Assembly (NCBI GenBank): GCA_963809795.1
Contig: CAWELN010000014.1
Location: forward strand, 62,001-126,000
DNA length: 64,000 bases
Source of the DNA: DASUAS01 sp963809795
GTDB taxonomy: Bacteria; Actinomycetota; Acidimicrobiia; IMCC26256; DASPTH01
Direction: 5' to 3'
Part shown: piece by piece, positions 52,123-60,201 of the stretch
Numbering within the stretch: position 1 is the stretch's first letter
How the letters are laid out: every line of letters starts with the position of its first letter
Translations under genes and position numbers: made by a program
Notes under the pieces: generated by a model
The model's database searches: none
Seen by the model: the letters and a program-made list of their open reading frames with translations, nothing else
What the model was told of the DNA's origin: nothing

Positions 52123-53403
52123 TCACGAGCGCGGGATCTCGCTCCAGGGCTTGCCGAGCCAGGCGTCGGGCTCGCGCGGCAGGCCGAGCACGCGCTCGCC
52201 GAGGATGTTCTTGTTCACCTCGGTGGTGCCGCCCTCGATGGTGTTGGCCCGGCTGCGCAGCATGCCGCTGATCTCGAACGGCAACGACTCGTAGTAGGCG
52301 TCGCTGTCGTGCGGGACCACCGCGCCGGCGTCCCATGCCGTCGCGTGGGCGCCGAGGAGGTCGACCGCGGCCGCCTGCACCCGCTGGTTGAGCCCGGCCT
52401 GGTGCACCTTGCCGATCGACGCCGCCGGGCCCGGGGTCTGGCCGGCGGCGAGGTTCGACGCCACCCGCTGGTTGGTCCAGGCGCGGATGCGCTCCTCGCT
52501 CCACAGCGCCGCCAGCCGCTGGCGCACCATCGGGTCGCCGGCCAGGCCGTGCTCGCGCGCCAGCTTCAGGAGGCGGTCCACACCGGAGCCGCCGACCCGC
52601 CCGCTGCCACCCGAACCGGCGCCGGCCACCATCTGCCGCTCGCTCGAGAGCGTCGCGCCGGCGACGCGCCAGCCGTCGTTGACGTCGCCGAGGCGCCCGA
52701 AGTCGGGGACCCGGGCCTGGTCGAGGAACACCTCGTTGAACTCGACCTCACCGCTGATGTGCCGCAACGGTCGCACGTCGACACCGGGCTGGTGCATGTC
52801 GACGAGGAAGTACGTGATGCCCTTGTTCTTCGGCCGGCTCGGGTCGGTGCGGGCCAGGAGGATGGCGAAGTCGGCGTCCTGACCCCACGTGGTCCACACC
52901 TTCTGCCCGGTCACGACCCACTCGTCGCCGTCGCGCACCGCCCGCGTCGCCAGCGAGGCGAGATCCGAGCCCGCACCGGGCTCGCTGAAGAGCTGGCACC
53001 ACTTCTCCTCGTTGCGGACGATGGGCGCCAGGAACCGCAGCTTCTGCTCGTCGGTGCCGTACGCGAACAGTGCGGCGGCGGTGTTGTTCAACCCCAACGG
53101 GTTCAGCGCGCGCAAGTTGTACGGCGTCAGCACCGCCCGCATCGCGCTCGCGGTCTCGGGAGTCACCCCGAGGCCCCCGTACTCGCGCGCCCACGTCGGC
53201 ATCACCAGACCCGACGCGCCGAACACCGGGTACCAGGCCTCGTAGTCGGCGCGGCTGCGCACCTCCCGGATCGCCGAGTTCCCACCGCGTGCCGCCGCCT
53301 CCCGCCACGCCACCGGGACGTGCGCCTCGACCCAGGCCTCCGTGCGCGCCACGCACTCCTGGACCGGGGTCGACGCGTCCACTTCGAGTCGATCGTCGTT
53401 CAT
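52123..53403 (-). CDS. Acyl-CoA dehydrogenase (FadE/ChsE-like)
   Basis: 426 aa. The mid domain has CQLFSEPGAGSDLASLAT (about 137-154) and VTGQKVWTTWGQDADF (about 168), and the C-terminus RANTIEGGTTEVNKNILGERVLGLP (given as location, about 390). This is the usual FadE pattern, distinct from the ACAD11-like pair. GTG 53409 and ATG 53403 are both possible. I prefer 53403 because TACGTT lies 6 nt before it. Actinobacterial relatives act on steroid or branched side-chain CoA esters, often as heteromers. No second adjacent FadE subunit is seen here. Confidence 0.87.
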   Translation of the reverse strand: MNDDRLEVDASTPVQECVARTEAWVEAHVPVAWREAAARGGNSAIREVRSRADYEAWYPVFGASGLVMPTWAREYGGLGVTPETASAMRAVLTPYNLRALNPLGLNNTAAALFAYGTDEQKLRFLAPIVRNEEKWCQLFSEPGAGSDLASLATRAVRDGDEWVVTGQKVWTTWGQDADFAILLARTDPSRPKNKGITYFLVDMHQPGVDVRPLRHISGEVEFNEVFLDQARVPDFGRLGDVNDGWRVAGATLSSERQMVAGAGSGGSGRVGGSGVDRLLKLAREHGLAGDPMVRQRLAALWSEERIRAWTNQRVASNLAAGQTPGPAASIGKVHQAGLNQRVQAAAVDLLGAHATAWDAGAVVPHDSDAYYESLPFEISGMLRSRANTIEGGTTEVNKNILGERVLGLPREPDAWLGKPWSEIPRS

Positions 53404-53409
53404 CGTCAC

Positions 53410-53415
53410 AACGTA
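53410..53415 (-). promoter_or_regulatory. -10 box, probable leaderless promoter
   Basis: Minus strand TACGTT, 6 nt before ATG 53403 of the acyl-CoA dehydrogenase. It abuts the alternative GTG 53409. Confidence 0.38.
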
Positions 53416-53433
53416 GATGTCGCGGCGGCGCGG

Positions 53434-54567
53434 TCAGACACGACCGAGCACCAGGCCGCTGTTCAACGAGCTCACCAACACGCGTTCGACCGCCGGTACC
53501 TGGTTGACGGCGGCGCCGCGCACCTGGCGGACGCCTTCCTGGATGCTGTTGATCCCGTGGATGTACGCCTCGCCCAACAAGCCGCCGTGGGTGTTGGTGG
53601 GGAGCGCGCCACCGGGGTCGAGGTTGCCGTCGGCGATGAAGGCCGGCGCCTCACCCGGACCGCAGAAGCCGTACGCCTCGAGCACCAGGAACACCAGCGG
53701 GCTGAAGTTCTCGTAGATCTCGGCGACGTCGACGTCCGCCGGCGAGAGTCCGGCGCGGGCGAACAACAGGCGGGCGCACGCCGCCGCCTCCGGATAGGTC
53801 GCCAGGTCGTCGTGGTAGTAGTTCGACGTGATGCTGGCGTCGCGCTGATGGGCGTCGGCGACGGCCACGATCGCGACCGGCTGGTCGACGTCGTCGGTGC
53901 GCTCGGCCCGGGTCACGACCAGTGCGACGCCGCCGTCGCTCTCCTGGCAGCAGTCGTAGAGCCTGAGCACCGGCTCCACGATCCAGCGGGACGCCTGGTG
54001 GTCCTCCAGCGTGATCGGCCGGTCGTGGAACCAGGCCTTGGGGTTGGTGGCCGCGTACCGCCGCGCCGTGACCGTGTACCGACCGAAGTCCTCGTTGGTC
54101 GCGCCGTACGCGTGCATGTACCGGCGGAACCAGAGCGCGTACATCTTCGCCGGCGTGTCGATGCCGAAGGTGTAGTACCAGTCGAGCGGGGCCGCACCCA
54201 GGGGCCGGGCGTGGGGTTGGCCGAAGCGGTACTGCGACCGCTCGTTGAACGCCCGGTACACGAGCACCGCGTTGGCCTGTCCCGAGGTCACCGCCGCGAC
54301 CGCGTGCTGCACGGTGGCGCAGGCGCCCACGCCGCCGCCGGGCGTGCGCGACCACCAGGTGATCTGCTCGACACCGAGGTTGCGCATGAGCTGCAGCTCG
54401 TCGTTGCCGTCGACGGTGAAGGTGACGACCCCGTCGATGTCGGCCGGGGTCAGGCCGGCGTCGAGGATGGCGGCGCGCGACGCCTCGGCCGCGAGCTGCA
54501 TCGTGCTGCGGCCGGAATCCTTCGAGAACTCGGTCGCGCCGATGCCGGCGACGATCGCCCCGGTCAC
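53434..54567 (-). CDS. Thiolase-like protein / Ltp-type aldolase
   Basis: 377 aa. IVAGIGATEFSKDSG (about 4), AVLVYRAFNERSQYRFG (about 85), DVDVAEIYENFSPLVFL (about 275) and PTNTHGGLLGEAYIHGIN (about 316-333), whose last histidine replaces the HPxG loop. The end reads LVSSLNSGLVLG with no C-terminal cysteine. Together with a DUF35 partner this is the arrangement of the steroid side-chain aldolases (Ltp2 type), which cleave a 17-hydroxy-type or tertiary-alcohol acyl-CoA into a ketone or aldehyde and a shorter acyl-CoA. GTG 54567 overlaps the DUF35 stop (GTGA). Confidence 0.82.
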   Translation of the reverse strand: MTGAIVAGIGATEFSKDSGRSTMQLAAEASRAAILDAGLTPADIDGVVTFTVDGNDELQLMRNLGVEQITWWSRTPGGGVGACATVQHAVAAVTSGQANAVLVYRAFNERSQYRFGQPHARPLGAAPLDWYYTFGIDTPAKMYALWFRRYMHAYGATNEDFGRYTVTARRYAATNPKAWFHDRPITLEDHQASRWIVEPVLRLYDCCQESDGGVALVVTRAERTDDVDQPVAIVAVADAHQRDASITSNYYHDDLATYPEAAACARLLFARAGLSPADVDVAEIYENFSPLVFLVLEAYGFCGPGEAPAFIADGNLDPGGALPTNTHGGLLGEAYIHGINSIQEGVRQVRGAAVNQVPAVERVLVSSLNSGLVLGRV

Positions 54568-54962
54568 GACCGCCCCCCGCCGTCGACCCGGAAGAAGGGT
54601 GTGCGGGTACCGCGGTCGTCGCGGAAGTCGACCACCACCGGCCGGTCGTCGTACGGACCGTCGTCCGGCGGGTCGACCAGGTTCGACACGAGGCGGACGC
54701 CCTCGTCGAGCTGGACCAGGATCACGATGCGGGGCTCGTCGTCGGGCCGGTTCGGGTGCAGGGAGTACATCCAGGAGGTGATGCGACCGCGGCCGGCCGA
54801 CTGCGCGGTGTTCCACGACAGGGAACCGCAGTGCCCGCACATCGGCGCCGGCGGGTGACGCAACGTGCCGCAGTCGGCGCAGCGCTGGATCACGAGACGG
54901 TCGTCGGCGGCGGCATCCCAGAAGAAGGCATCGTCGGACGCGGCGCGGCGTGTGTCGCTCAT
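54564..54962 (-). CDS. DUF35 / OB-fold zinc-ribbon partner protein
   Basis: 132 aa. The zinc ribbon has C28, C31, C42 and C45, then an OB-fold ending in TRTPFFRVDG. ATG 54962 follows a TACCGT box (minus strand) by 6 nt, so it leads the operon DUF35 - thiolase-like - (30 nt gap) acyl-CoA dehydrogenase. In the other two pairs of this window the thiolase-like gene comes first. It is probably the structural partner needed for aldolase stability. Confidence 0.85.
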   Translation of the reverse strand: MSDTRRAASDDAFFWDAAADDRLVIQRCADCGTLRHPPAPMCGHCGSLSWNTAQSAGRGRITSWMYSLHPNRPDDEPRIVILVQLDEGVRLVSNLVDPPDDGPYDDRPVVVDFRDDRGTRTPFFRVDGGGRS

Positions 54963-54968
54963 CGGCTC

Positions 54969-54974
54969 ACGGTA
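54969..54974 (-). promoter_or_regulatory. -10 box, probable leaderless promoter
   Basis: Minus strand TACCGT, 6 nt before ATG 54962 of the DUF35 gene. It lies back to back with the TATTCT box of the divergent SDR 15 bp away, so one regulator could cover both. Confidence 0.42.
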
Positions 54975-54988
54975 TCGGAGAACTTCGT

Positions 54989-54994
54989 TATTCT
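54989..54994 (+). promoter_or_regulatory. -10 box, probable leaderless promoter
   Basis: TATTCT, 9 nt before GTG 55004 of the SDR gene. No ribosome site intervenes. Confidence 0.42.
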
Positions 54995-55003
54995 CGTCCT
55001 GCC

Positions 55004-55780
55004 GTGACCGCACGAACCGTCGTCATCACCGGCGCGACGCGCGGCGTGGGCCGCGGGATCGCCGACGCCTTCGCCCGGCGCGGCGACGCGCTCGTGATCG
55101 TCGGCCGCAGCACCGACGCCAACCCGAACCGCCTCGGGCTGCCCGGAACCCTCGAAGGCGTCGCCGGGGAGCTACGCGCGGCCGGCAGCGACGTGGTCAC
55201 CATCAACGCCGATCTCGCCCGCACCGAGGTCGTCGAACGCGTCACGCGCGAGATCCAGGATGCGTGCGGAACCCCGGACGTCCTGGTGAACAACGCGGCG
55301 GCGACGTTCATCGGCCCGTTCCTCGACATCCCCGTCTCGCGGTGGAAGACCGCGCTCAACCTCAACCTCCTCGCGCCGGTCGCGCTGATCCAGGGCTTCC
55401 TCCCCGGCATGCTCGAACGCGACGAGGGCCGGATCATCAACATCACGTCGACGGCGGCCCGCACCCGAGAGGTCTCCGCGACCAACGTCCCGCAGCTGGC
55501 CTACGCCGCGAGCAAGGCGGCACTCGATTCGTTCTCGTTCGGGCTGGTGCAGGACCTCGCCGACACCGGCGTCGCGCTGAACCTGCTCGCTCCCGTCGTG
55601 CTCACCGAATCGGTCGAGTACCACCTCACCGACCCCAGGTTCGACGAGGTCAAGCACCGCATGGCGCGCATGGCCCCGTACGGCGAGGCGGTGGCTCGGG
55701 TCGCCGACCAGCCACTCGACTTCCGCGGTCGGTACCTCGAGAACCACGACCTCGAAGCCCTCGGGTTCCTCAGCACCTGA
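55004..55780 (+). CDS. SDR family oxidoreductase
   Basis: 258 aa. VVITGATRGVGRGIADAFARRG (given as location, about 6-27), NNAAATF (about 97), NITSTAART (about 147) and YAASKAALD (about 168). The stretch STDANPNRLGLPGTLEGVAGELRAAG is a longer cofactor-domain loop typical of the SDR group acting with hydroxysteroids or long hydroxyacids. GTG 55004 follows a TATTCT box. It is divergent from the DUF35/aldolase/FadE genes and followed after 66 nt by the two hydratase subunits. It probably oxidises the 3-hydroxyacyl-CoA they make. Confidence 0.83.
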   Translation: MTARTVVITGATRGVGRGIADAFARRGDALVIVGRSTDANPNRLGLPGTLEGVAGELRAAGSDVVTINADLARTEVVERVTREIQDACGTPDVLVNNAAATFIGPFLDIPVSRWKTALNLNLLAPVALIQGFLPGMLERDEGRIINITSTAARTREVSATNVPQLAYAASKAALDSFSFGLVQDLADTGVALNLLAPVVLTESVEYHLTDPRFDEVKHRMARMAPYGEAVARVADQPLDFRGRYLENHDLEALGFLST

Positions 55781-55846
55781 CCGTGCAGTGGGGGGCGCCG
55801 GTCATCGTTTGACAACGCGCGACCACGCGCGTGAACCTCCCGCCCC

Positions 55847-56335
55847 ATGGCCATCGAACGCTTTCCGATCGAGGCGGGGCACGTGATGATGTTCGCCCGC
55901 GCCATCGGTGATCCCAACCCGGTCTACGCCGACGAGGAGGTCGCCGGGCGCTCGGAGGTCGGCGCCATCCCCGCCCCGCCGACGTTCGTGACCGCCAGCG
56001 CGCAGTTCGACCCCGACTACCCGCTCCGGCCGAAGCCCGGGGAGCCGTGGTTCGGCTCGGGCCGGAACGCGACCGGCGCCGCGCCCAGCGTGCCGTCGGG
56101 CGGCTCCGGAGGCGGCGGCACGTCGCTGCACGCCGAGCAGCACTACGAGTACCACCGGCCGCTGGTGGTCGGCGACGTGCTCCACGCGCGCGGCCGCCGG
56201 GGCGAGCAGTGGGAGAAGCAGGGCCGCTCCGGCACGCTGAAGTTCACCGAGCTCATCACCGAGTACCTCGACGAGCACGACGAGGTCGTGATCACCGCCC
56301 GCACGGTGGCGGTGCTGACGGAGGGACCCAAGTGA
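55847..56335 (+). CDS. Hot-dog fold dehydratase subunit (FAS1-type MaoC N-terminal)
   Basis: 162 aa. The motif FARAIGDPNPVYADEEVA (about 16-33) followed by PAPPTFVT is the N-terminal hot-dog half of MaoC-like hydratases, comparable to HadA/HadC or one half of ChsH1-ChsH2. A Gly/Ser-rich loop (PSGGSGGGG) connects to EQHYEYHRPLVVGDVL (about 96-111). The catalytic Asp/His dyad is instead in the partner encoded next, with which it overlaps in GTGA. The heterodimer should hydrate a 2-enoyl-CoA to the (3R)-hydroxyacyl-CoA. Confidence 0.82.
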   Translation: MAIERFPIEAGHVMMFARAIGDPNPVYADEEVAGRSEVGAIPAPPTFVTASAQFDPDYPLRPKPGEPWFGSGRNATGAAPSVPSGGSGGGGTSLHAEQHYEYHRPLVVGDVLHARGRRGEQWEKQGRSGTLKFTELITEYLDEHDEVVITARTVAVLTEGPK

Positions 56336-56754
56336 GCGTCTCGGCGTCGTCGCTGCAGGTGGGCGACACGAAGGAGCTCCTGCTCGTCGACGATCTCACC
56401 CGCACGCAGATCGTGATGTACGCGGGCGCGTCGGGCGACTACAACCCGTTGCACAGCGACGAGAAGTTCGCACGGGAGGTCGCCGGCTACCCGGGCATCT
56501 TCGCCCACGGCATGCTCAGCATGGGCATGACCGGGCGCATCGTCACCGACTGGTTCGACGTCGGCCGCATCACCAAGTACGGCGTGCGGTTCGTGCGCCA
56601 GGTGTGGCCGGGCGACACGCTCACCGCCACCGCCACCGTCGACGCCATCCGCGAGGAGGACGGCGTGCCGTACGCCGACGTGTCGATCACGACCGTCAAC
56701 CAGGACGGCACGACCGTCGTCAGCGGCACCGCGACCGCCCGCCTCGATCCCTGA
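56332..56754 (+). CDS. MaoC-family (R)-enoyl-CoA hydratase subunit
   Basis: 140 aa. Catalytic motif YAGASGDYNPLHSDEKFA (Asp about 34, His about 39) and GIFAHGMLSMG (about 55) are the hydratase-2 signature. GTG 56332 overlaps the stop of the partner subunit. Together they make an (R)-specific hydratase that pairs well with the MFE-2-like SDR at 46181 or the SDR at 55004. It is followed by a bidirectional hairpin terminator. Confidence 0.87.
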   Translation: MSVSASSLQVGDTKELLLVDDLTRTQIVMYAGASGDYNPLHSDEKFAREVAGYPGIFAHGMLSMGMTGRIVTDWFDVGRITKYGVRFVRQVWPGDTLTATATVDAIREEDGVPYADVSITTVNQDGTTVVSGTATARLDP

Positions 56755-56784
56755 TTCGATTCATTGCCGCGTCGCGGCCGGAAT

Positions 56785-56817
56785 CCGCGCCCCACGCGAC
56801 AGTGAACGGGGGCGCGG
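56785..56817. terminator. Bidirectional hairpin terminator
   Basis: CCGCGCCCC (56785-56793) pairs perfectly with GGGGCGCGG (56809-56817), a 9-bp stem with a 15-nt loop, in the 88-bp gap between convergent genes. A GTTT follows on the plus strand. A second short palindrome, GCCGCG-T-CGCGGC (56766-56778), lies beside it. Confidence 0.5.
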
Positions 56818-56842
56818 CGGGGTTTGGCGAACCGGTCCCGAA

Positions 56843-58315
56843 CTAGCCGAACACGACGTTCTTGCGGCGCACGAACTCGTCGATGCCGGCGCGCCCGCCC
56901 TCGCGCCCGAAGCCGCTCTGCTTCACCCCACCGAAGGGAGCGCCGGGCGACATGCCGGGGAACCCGTTCACGATGACCGTGCCGACGTCGAGTCGGCGCG
57001 CGATGCGCTGCGCCCGCGCGCTGTCGCGCGTGTGGAGGTAGGCCGACAGGCCGAACGGGCTGTCGTTGGCCTTGTCGACGACCTCGTCCTCGTCGTGGAA
57101 GCGCAGCACCGAGAGCACCGGACCGAAGATCTCCTCACGCGCGAGCGAGCTGTCGTGGTCGACGTCGCCGAAGACGGTCGGCGCGACGAAGTAGCCGGCG
57201 GCCAGCGCGCCGCCGAGCCGTTCGCCGCCGGTGAGCAGCGTGCCGGCACCCTCGTCGACCGCCCGCCGGATCACGCCGAGGATGCGTTCGCACGCCCGCT
57301 CGCTCACGACCGGGCCCATGAGCACCGCCGGGTCGAAGGGATCGCCGACCGGCACCGCCTCGATCTGCGCCACCACCCTCGAGACGACGTCGTCGTAGAC
57401 GTCGTCGTGCACGTAGAGCCGCGTCGGGAGCGCACAGCCCTGGCCGCTCAGGAGGACGGCACCGAGCATCGCCGCCATCGACGTCGCCCCGTCGAGGTCG
57501 GCGTCGGGGAACACGATGTTGGCCGACTTCCCGCCGAGCTCGAACGTCAGCGGGGTGAGCGTCTCGGCCGCCGCCGCCATCACCAGGCGGGCGGTGGCGC
57601 AGCCACCGGTGAACGACACCTTGTCGACACCGGGGTGGCGCACGAGCGCGTCGCCCGCCGCCGCGCCGCCGACCACGACGTTCAGCACTCCGGGCGGCAG
57701 CCCCGCCTCGAGCGCGAGCTCGGCGAACCGGAGCGCACCGAACGGCGCCAGCTCCGGGGGCTTGACCACGACGGTGTTGCCGGCCGCCAGCGCGGGCACC
57801 GCCTTCTGGCCCATGCCCATCATCGGACCGTTCCACGGCACGATGGCGCCGATGACCCCGTAGGGCTCGGGGAGCACGACGTCGAGGACGTCGCCCGCGA
57901 CCGGCACGACCTCGCCGTCGAGCTTGTCGACCCAGCCCGCGTAGTACCGGGTCCAGGCGGCGGTGTACTCACCCGAGCGCATCGCGCTCACCGGCGTGCC
58001 GTTGTCGAGCGCGTTGATCGCGCACGCCTCGTCGTCGTGCGCCTCGAGCAGGTCGGCGAGGCGGTAGAGGATCGCCATCCGCTCGGGCATGGGGATGGCC
58101 CGCCACTCGTCCCGCGATCCACGCGCCACCGCGACCGCGGCGTCGACCTCGGCCGCCCCGGCCAGCGGCAGCTTCGCCTGCAGCACACCGGTGGCGGGGT
58201 TGTGGTGCTCGTAGACGCCACCCGAGTCGCCCGTCGACCGCTGCCCACCGATCACGTGGCCGCGCGCCGCGAGCTCTTCGATCAGCGCGGTGGCGGCGGC
58301 CGCGTCGAGCGCCAT
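56843..58315 (-). CDS. Aldehyde dehydrogenase
   Basis: 490 aa. PWNGPMMGMGQKAVPALAAGNTVV (about 155), FELGGKSANIVF (catalytic Glu, about 258) and GQGCALPTRLYV (catalytic Cys, about 290) followed by FGVKQSGFGREGG-like ending (FGGVKQSGFGREGG, about 465) complete the family pattern. ATG 58315 overlaps the aldo/keto reductase stop by one nucleotide (TGATG). It oxidises an aldehyde to acid with NAD(P)+. It could take the aldehyde set free by the retro-aldolase encoded at 53434. That link is inference. Confidence 0.87.
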   Translation of the reverse strand: MALDAAAATALIEELAARGHVIGGQRSTGDSGGVYEHHNPATGVLQAKLPLAGAAEVDAAVAVARGSRDEWRAIPMPERMAILYRLADLLEAHDDEACAINALDNGTPVSAMRSGEYTAAWTRYYAGWVDKLDGEVVPVAGDVLDVVLPEPYGVIGAIVPWNGPMMGMGQKAVPALAAGNTVVVKPPELAPFGALRFAELALEAGLPPGVLNVVVGGAAAGDALVRHPGVDKVSFTGGCATARLVMAAAAETLTPLTFELGGKSANIVFPDADLDGATSMAAMLGAVLLSGQGCALPTRLYVHDDVYDDVVSRVVAQIEAVPVGDPFDPAVLMGPVVSERACERILGVIRRAVDEGAGTLLTGGERLGGALAAGYFVAPTVFGDVDHDSSLAREEIFGPVLSVLRFHDEDEVVDKANDSPFGLSAYLHTRDSARAQRIARRLDVGTVIVNGFPGMSPGAPFGGVKQSGFGREGGRAGIDEFVRRKNVVFG

Positions 58316-59346
58316 CAGCGGGCGGGGCGCCGGCGGGCGCGGCGGCTGGCGACCATCGGCGGCGCGTAGCCGGCGTCGGCCCAGGTGAAGTTGGTCCCGG
58401 GCGGGACGATCTCGTCGATGCGGTCGAGCACGTCGCCGGACAGCTCCACGTCGGCGGCGCCGAGCTGCGAGGTGAGCTGCTCCATCGTGCGCGGGCCGAT
58501 GATCGCCGACGTGACCGCGGGGTTGCGGATCACCCACGCCACCGCCAGCTGCACCAGCGGGACGCCCACCTCGTCGGCCAGCCGGCCGAGCGCATCGGCG
58601 GCTTCGAGCTTCTGCTGGTTGCCGGGCACGGAGAGGTCGTAGCGCGCCGGGATCCGGGTGGCCCGGTGGCTGGTGAGGTCGGTCGCGCCCTTGCGCCACT
58701 TGCCCGACAACCAGCCGCCCGCGAGTGGGCTCCAGGGGATCACGCCCATGCCGTGGCGCTGGCAGGTGGGCAGCACGTCGGCCTCGATCCCCCGGACGAG
58801 GATCGAGTACGGAGGCTGCTCGCAGACGAAGCGCTCGCGCTGGCGTCGCTCCGCCACCCATTGCGCCTCGACGATCGCCGACGCCGGGAAGGTGGAGCTG
58901 CCGAGGTAGCGCACCTTCCCCTGGTGGACGAGGTCGGTGAGCGCGCCGAGCGTCTCGTCGATGTCGGTGTCGGGCTCGGGGCGGTGGATCTGGTACAGGT
59001 CGATGTAGTCGGTCTCCAGGCGCTCGAGGCTGTTCTCGCACTCCTGGATGATCCAGCGGCGCGAGTTGCCCTGCATGTTCGGGTCGGAGCCCATGCCGCC
59101 GTGCACCTTGGTCGCGAGCACGACGTCGTCGCGCCGACCCTGCAGCGCCTTGGCCACGATCTTCTCGGACTCGCCCGCCGAGTAGACGTCGGCGGTGTCG
59201 ATGAAGTTGATGCCGGCGTCGAGCGCGGCGTGGATGACCGCCACCGACTCGTCGTGGTCGGGGTTGCCCCAGGCGCCGAACATCATCGCCCCGAGGCAGA
59301 GGGGGCTGACCTTCACGCCGGTGCGGCCGAGGGTGCGGTACTTCAT
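58315..59346 (-). CDS. Aldo/keto reductase
   Basis: 343 aa. (alpha/beta)8 barrel with RTLGRTGVKVSPLCLGAMMFG at the N-terminus. The catalytic set is IDTADVYSAG (Asp, Tyr about 52-57), VVLATKVHG (Lys about 82) and YQIHRPEP (His about 120). NADPH loop residues occur in the usual C-terminal position, and the extra C-terminal Arg-rich tail (SRRARRRPAR) is unusual. AAGGAGG precedes ATG 59346. It is transcribed with the aldehyde dehydrogenase and reduces a carbonyl or runs in reverse. Confidence 0.86.
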   Translation of the reverse strand: MKYRTLGRTGVKVSPLCLGAMMFGAWGNPDHDESVAVIHAALDAGINFIDTADVYSAGESEKIVAKALQGRRDDVVLATKVHGGMGSDPNMQGNSRRWIIQECENSLERLETDYIDLYQIHRPEPDTDIDETLGALTDLVHQGKVRYLGSSTFPASAIVEAQWVAERRQRERFVCEQPPYSILVRGIEADVLPTCQRHGMGVIPWSPLAGGWLSGKWRKGATDLTSHRATRIPARYDLSVPGNQQKLEAADALGRLADEVGVPLVQLAVAWVIRNPAVTSAIIGPRTMEQLTSQLGAADVELSGDVLDRIDEIVPPGTNFTWADAGYAPPMVASRRARRRPAR

Positions 59347-59460
59347 CGCGGCCTCCTTGTCGTCGTCAGGGAGACGCTATGCGCGAGACGGGCGGACCGG
59401 AACAGGAACAGGCGAGCGAATGAGCGGAGCGCGATCTTGGTGCGCGTCAGGCGTGTCGCG

Positions 59461-60201
59461 TCAGGTGATGTCGCCGACCGCGTCCGGCGCGTTGCGGCTC
59501 ACCGGCACGCCACCCGCGGCCTCGGTGGTGATCGCGAGGCTCTGCGTGGGCACCGCGGCCTTGAACGCGATCGTCTTCGGCGCCCGTCCGAGCACGCCCA
59601 GCGAGATGGTGCCCGAACGGCTGACACCCCACAGCTGGTACGTCTGACCCGGCGCGACCGGCGGCAGCTTCGACGTGAGGTAGCCGGTCCCGTCGCGGGT
59701 CACGACCGCAGTGGCGAGCGTGTTGCCGCTGGCGTCGGTCAACGCGGCGTGGCGGGCGCCCGGCGTCTCGGCGGCCTGGCGCGCGAGCGCGGCGGTGTCG
59801 GCGGTCGCCGTGCCGGAGTCCGACCGCTCCGCGATCCAGAGGCCGCCGAACGCGAGCGCGACGACCGCGGCCGCCGCCGCCAGCCACTGCCAACGGCGAT
59901 CGCGTCGCGGCGACGCGGCCTCGCGACGCGCGCCCAACACGTCGGGCGGCGCCATCGTCGGTTGCGTGCGGGCGGTCTCCGTGATCGCGGACTCGAGTCG
60001 CTCCCACACCCCCTCGGGAGGCGGTCCACCGGCGTGCGCGAGCATCGATGCGGCAACGCGGAGCTCGTCGACCTCGTCACGCGCGCCGGCATCGGATGCG
60101 AGGTACGCGTCGACGATCGCGCGCTCGTCGTCGTCGAGCGCGTCGAGCGCGTACGCCGGGAGCAGCTCGGTGATCTCCTCGGGAGTCAGTTCGCGATCCA
60201 T
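59461..60201 (-). CDS. Anti-sigma factor, RskA-like
   Basis: 246 aa. The N-terminal sigma-binding domain (ELLPAYALDALDDDERAIVDAYL, about 12-34) lacks the HxxxCxxC zinc motif. A single membrane helix spans about 105-124 (WLAAAAAVVALAFGGLWIA), and the extracytoplasmic RskA domain (PGQTYQLWGVSRSG, about 186) follows. It should hold the SigK-like factor inactive at the membrane until regulated proteolysis. ATG 60201 lies 16 bp inside the sigma gene, typical of coupled sigma/anti-sigma pairs. The signal sensed is unknown. Mycobacterial RskA is linked to redox. Confidence 0.85.
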   Translation of the reverse strand: MDRELTPEEITELLPAYALDALDDDERAIVDAYLASDAGARDEVDELRVAASMLAHAGGPPPEGVWERLESAITETARTQPTMAPPDVLGARREAASPRRDRRWQWLAAAAAVVALAFGGLWIAERSDSGTATADTAALARQAAETPGARHAALTDASGNTLATAVVTRDGTGYLTSKLPPVAPGQTYQLWGVSRSGTISLGVLGRAPKTIAFKAAVPTQSLAITTEAAGGVPVSRNAPDAVGDIT

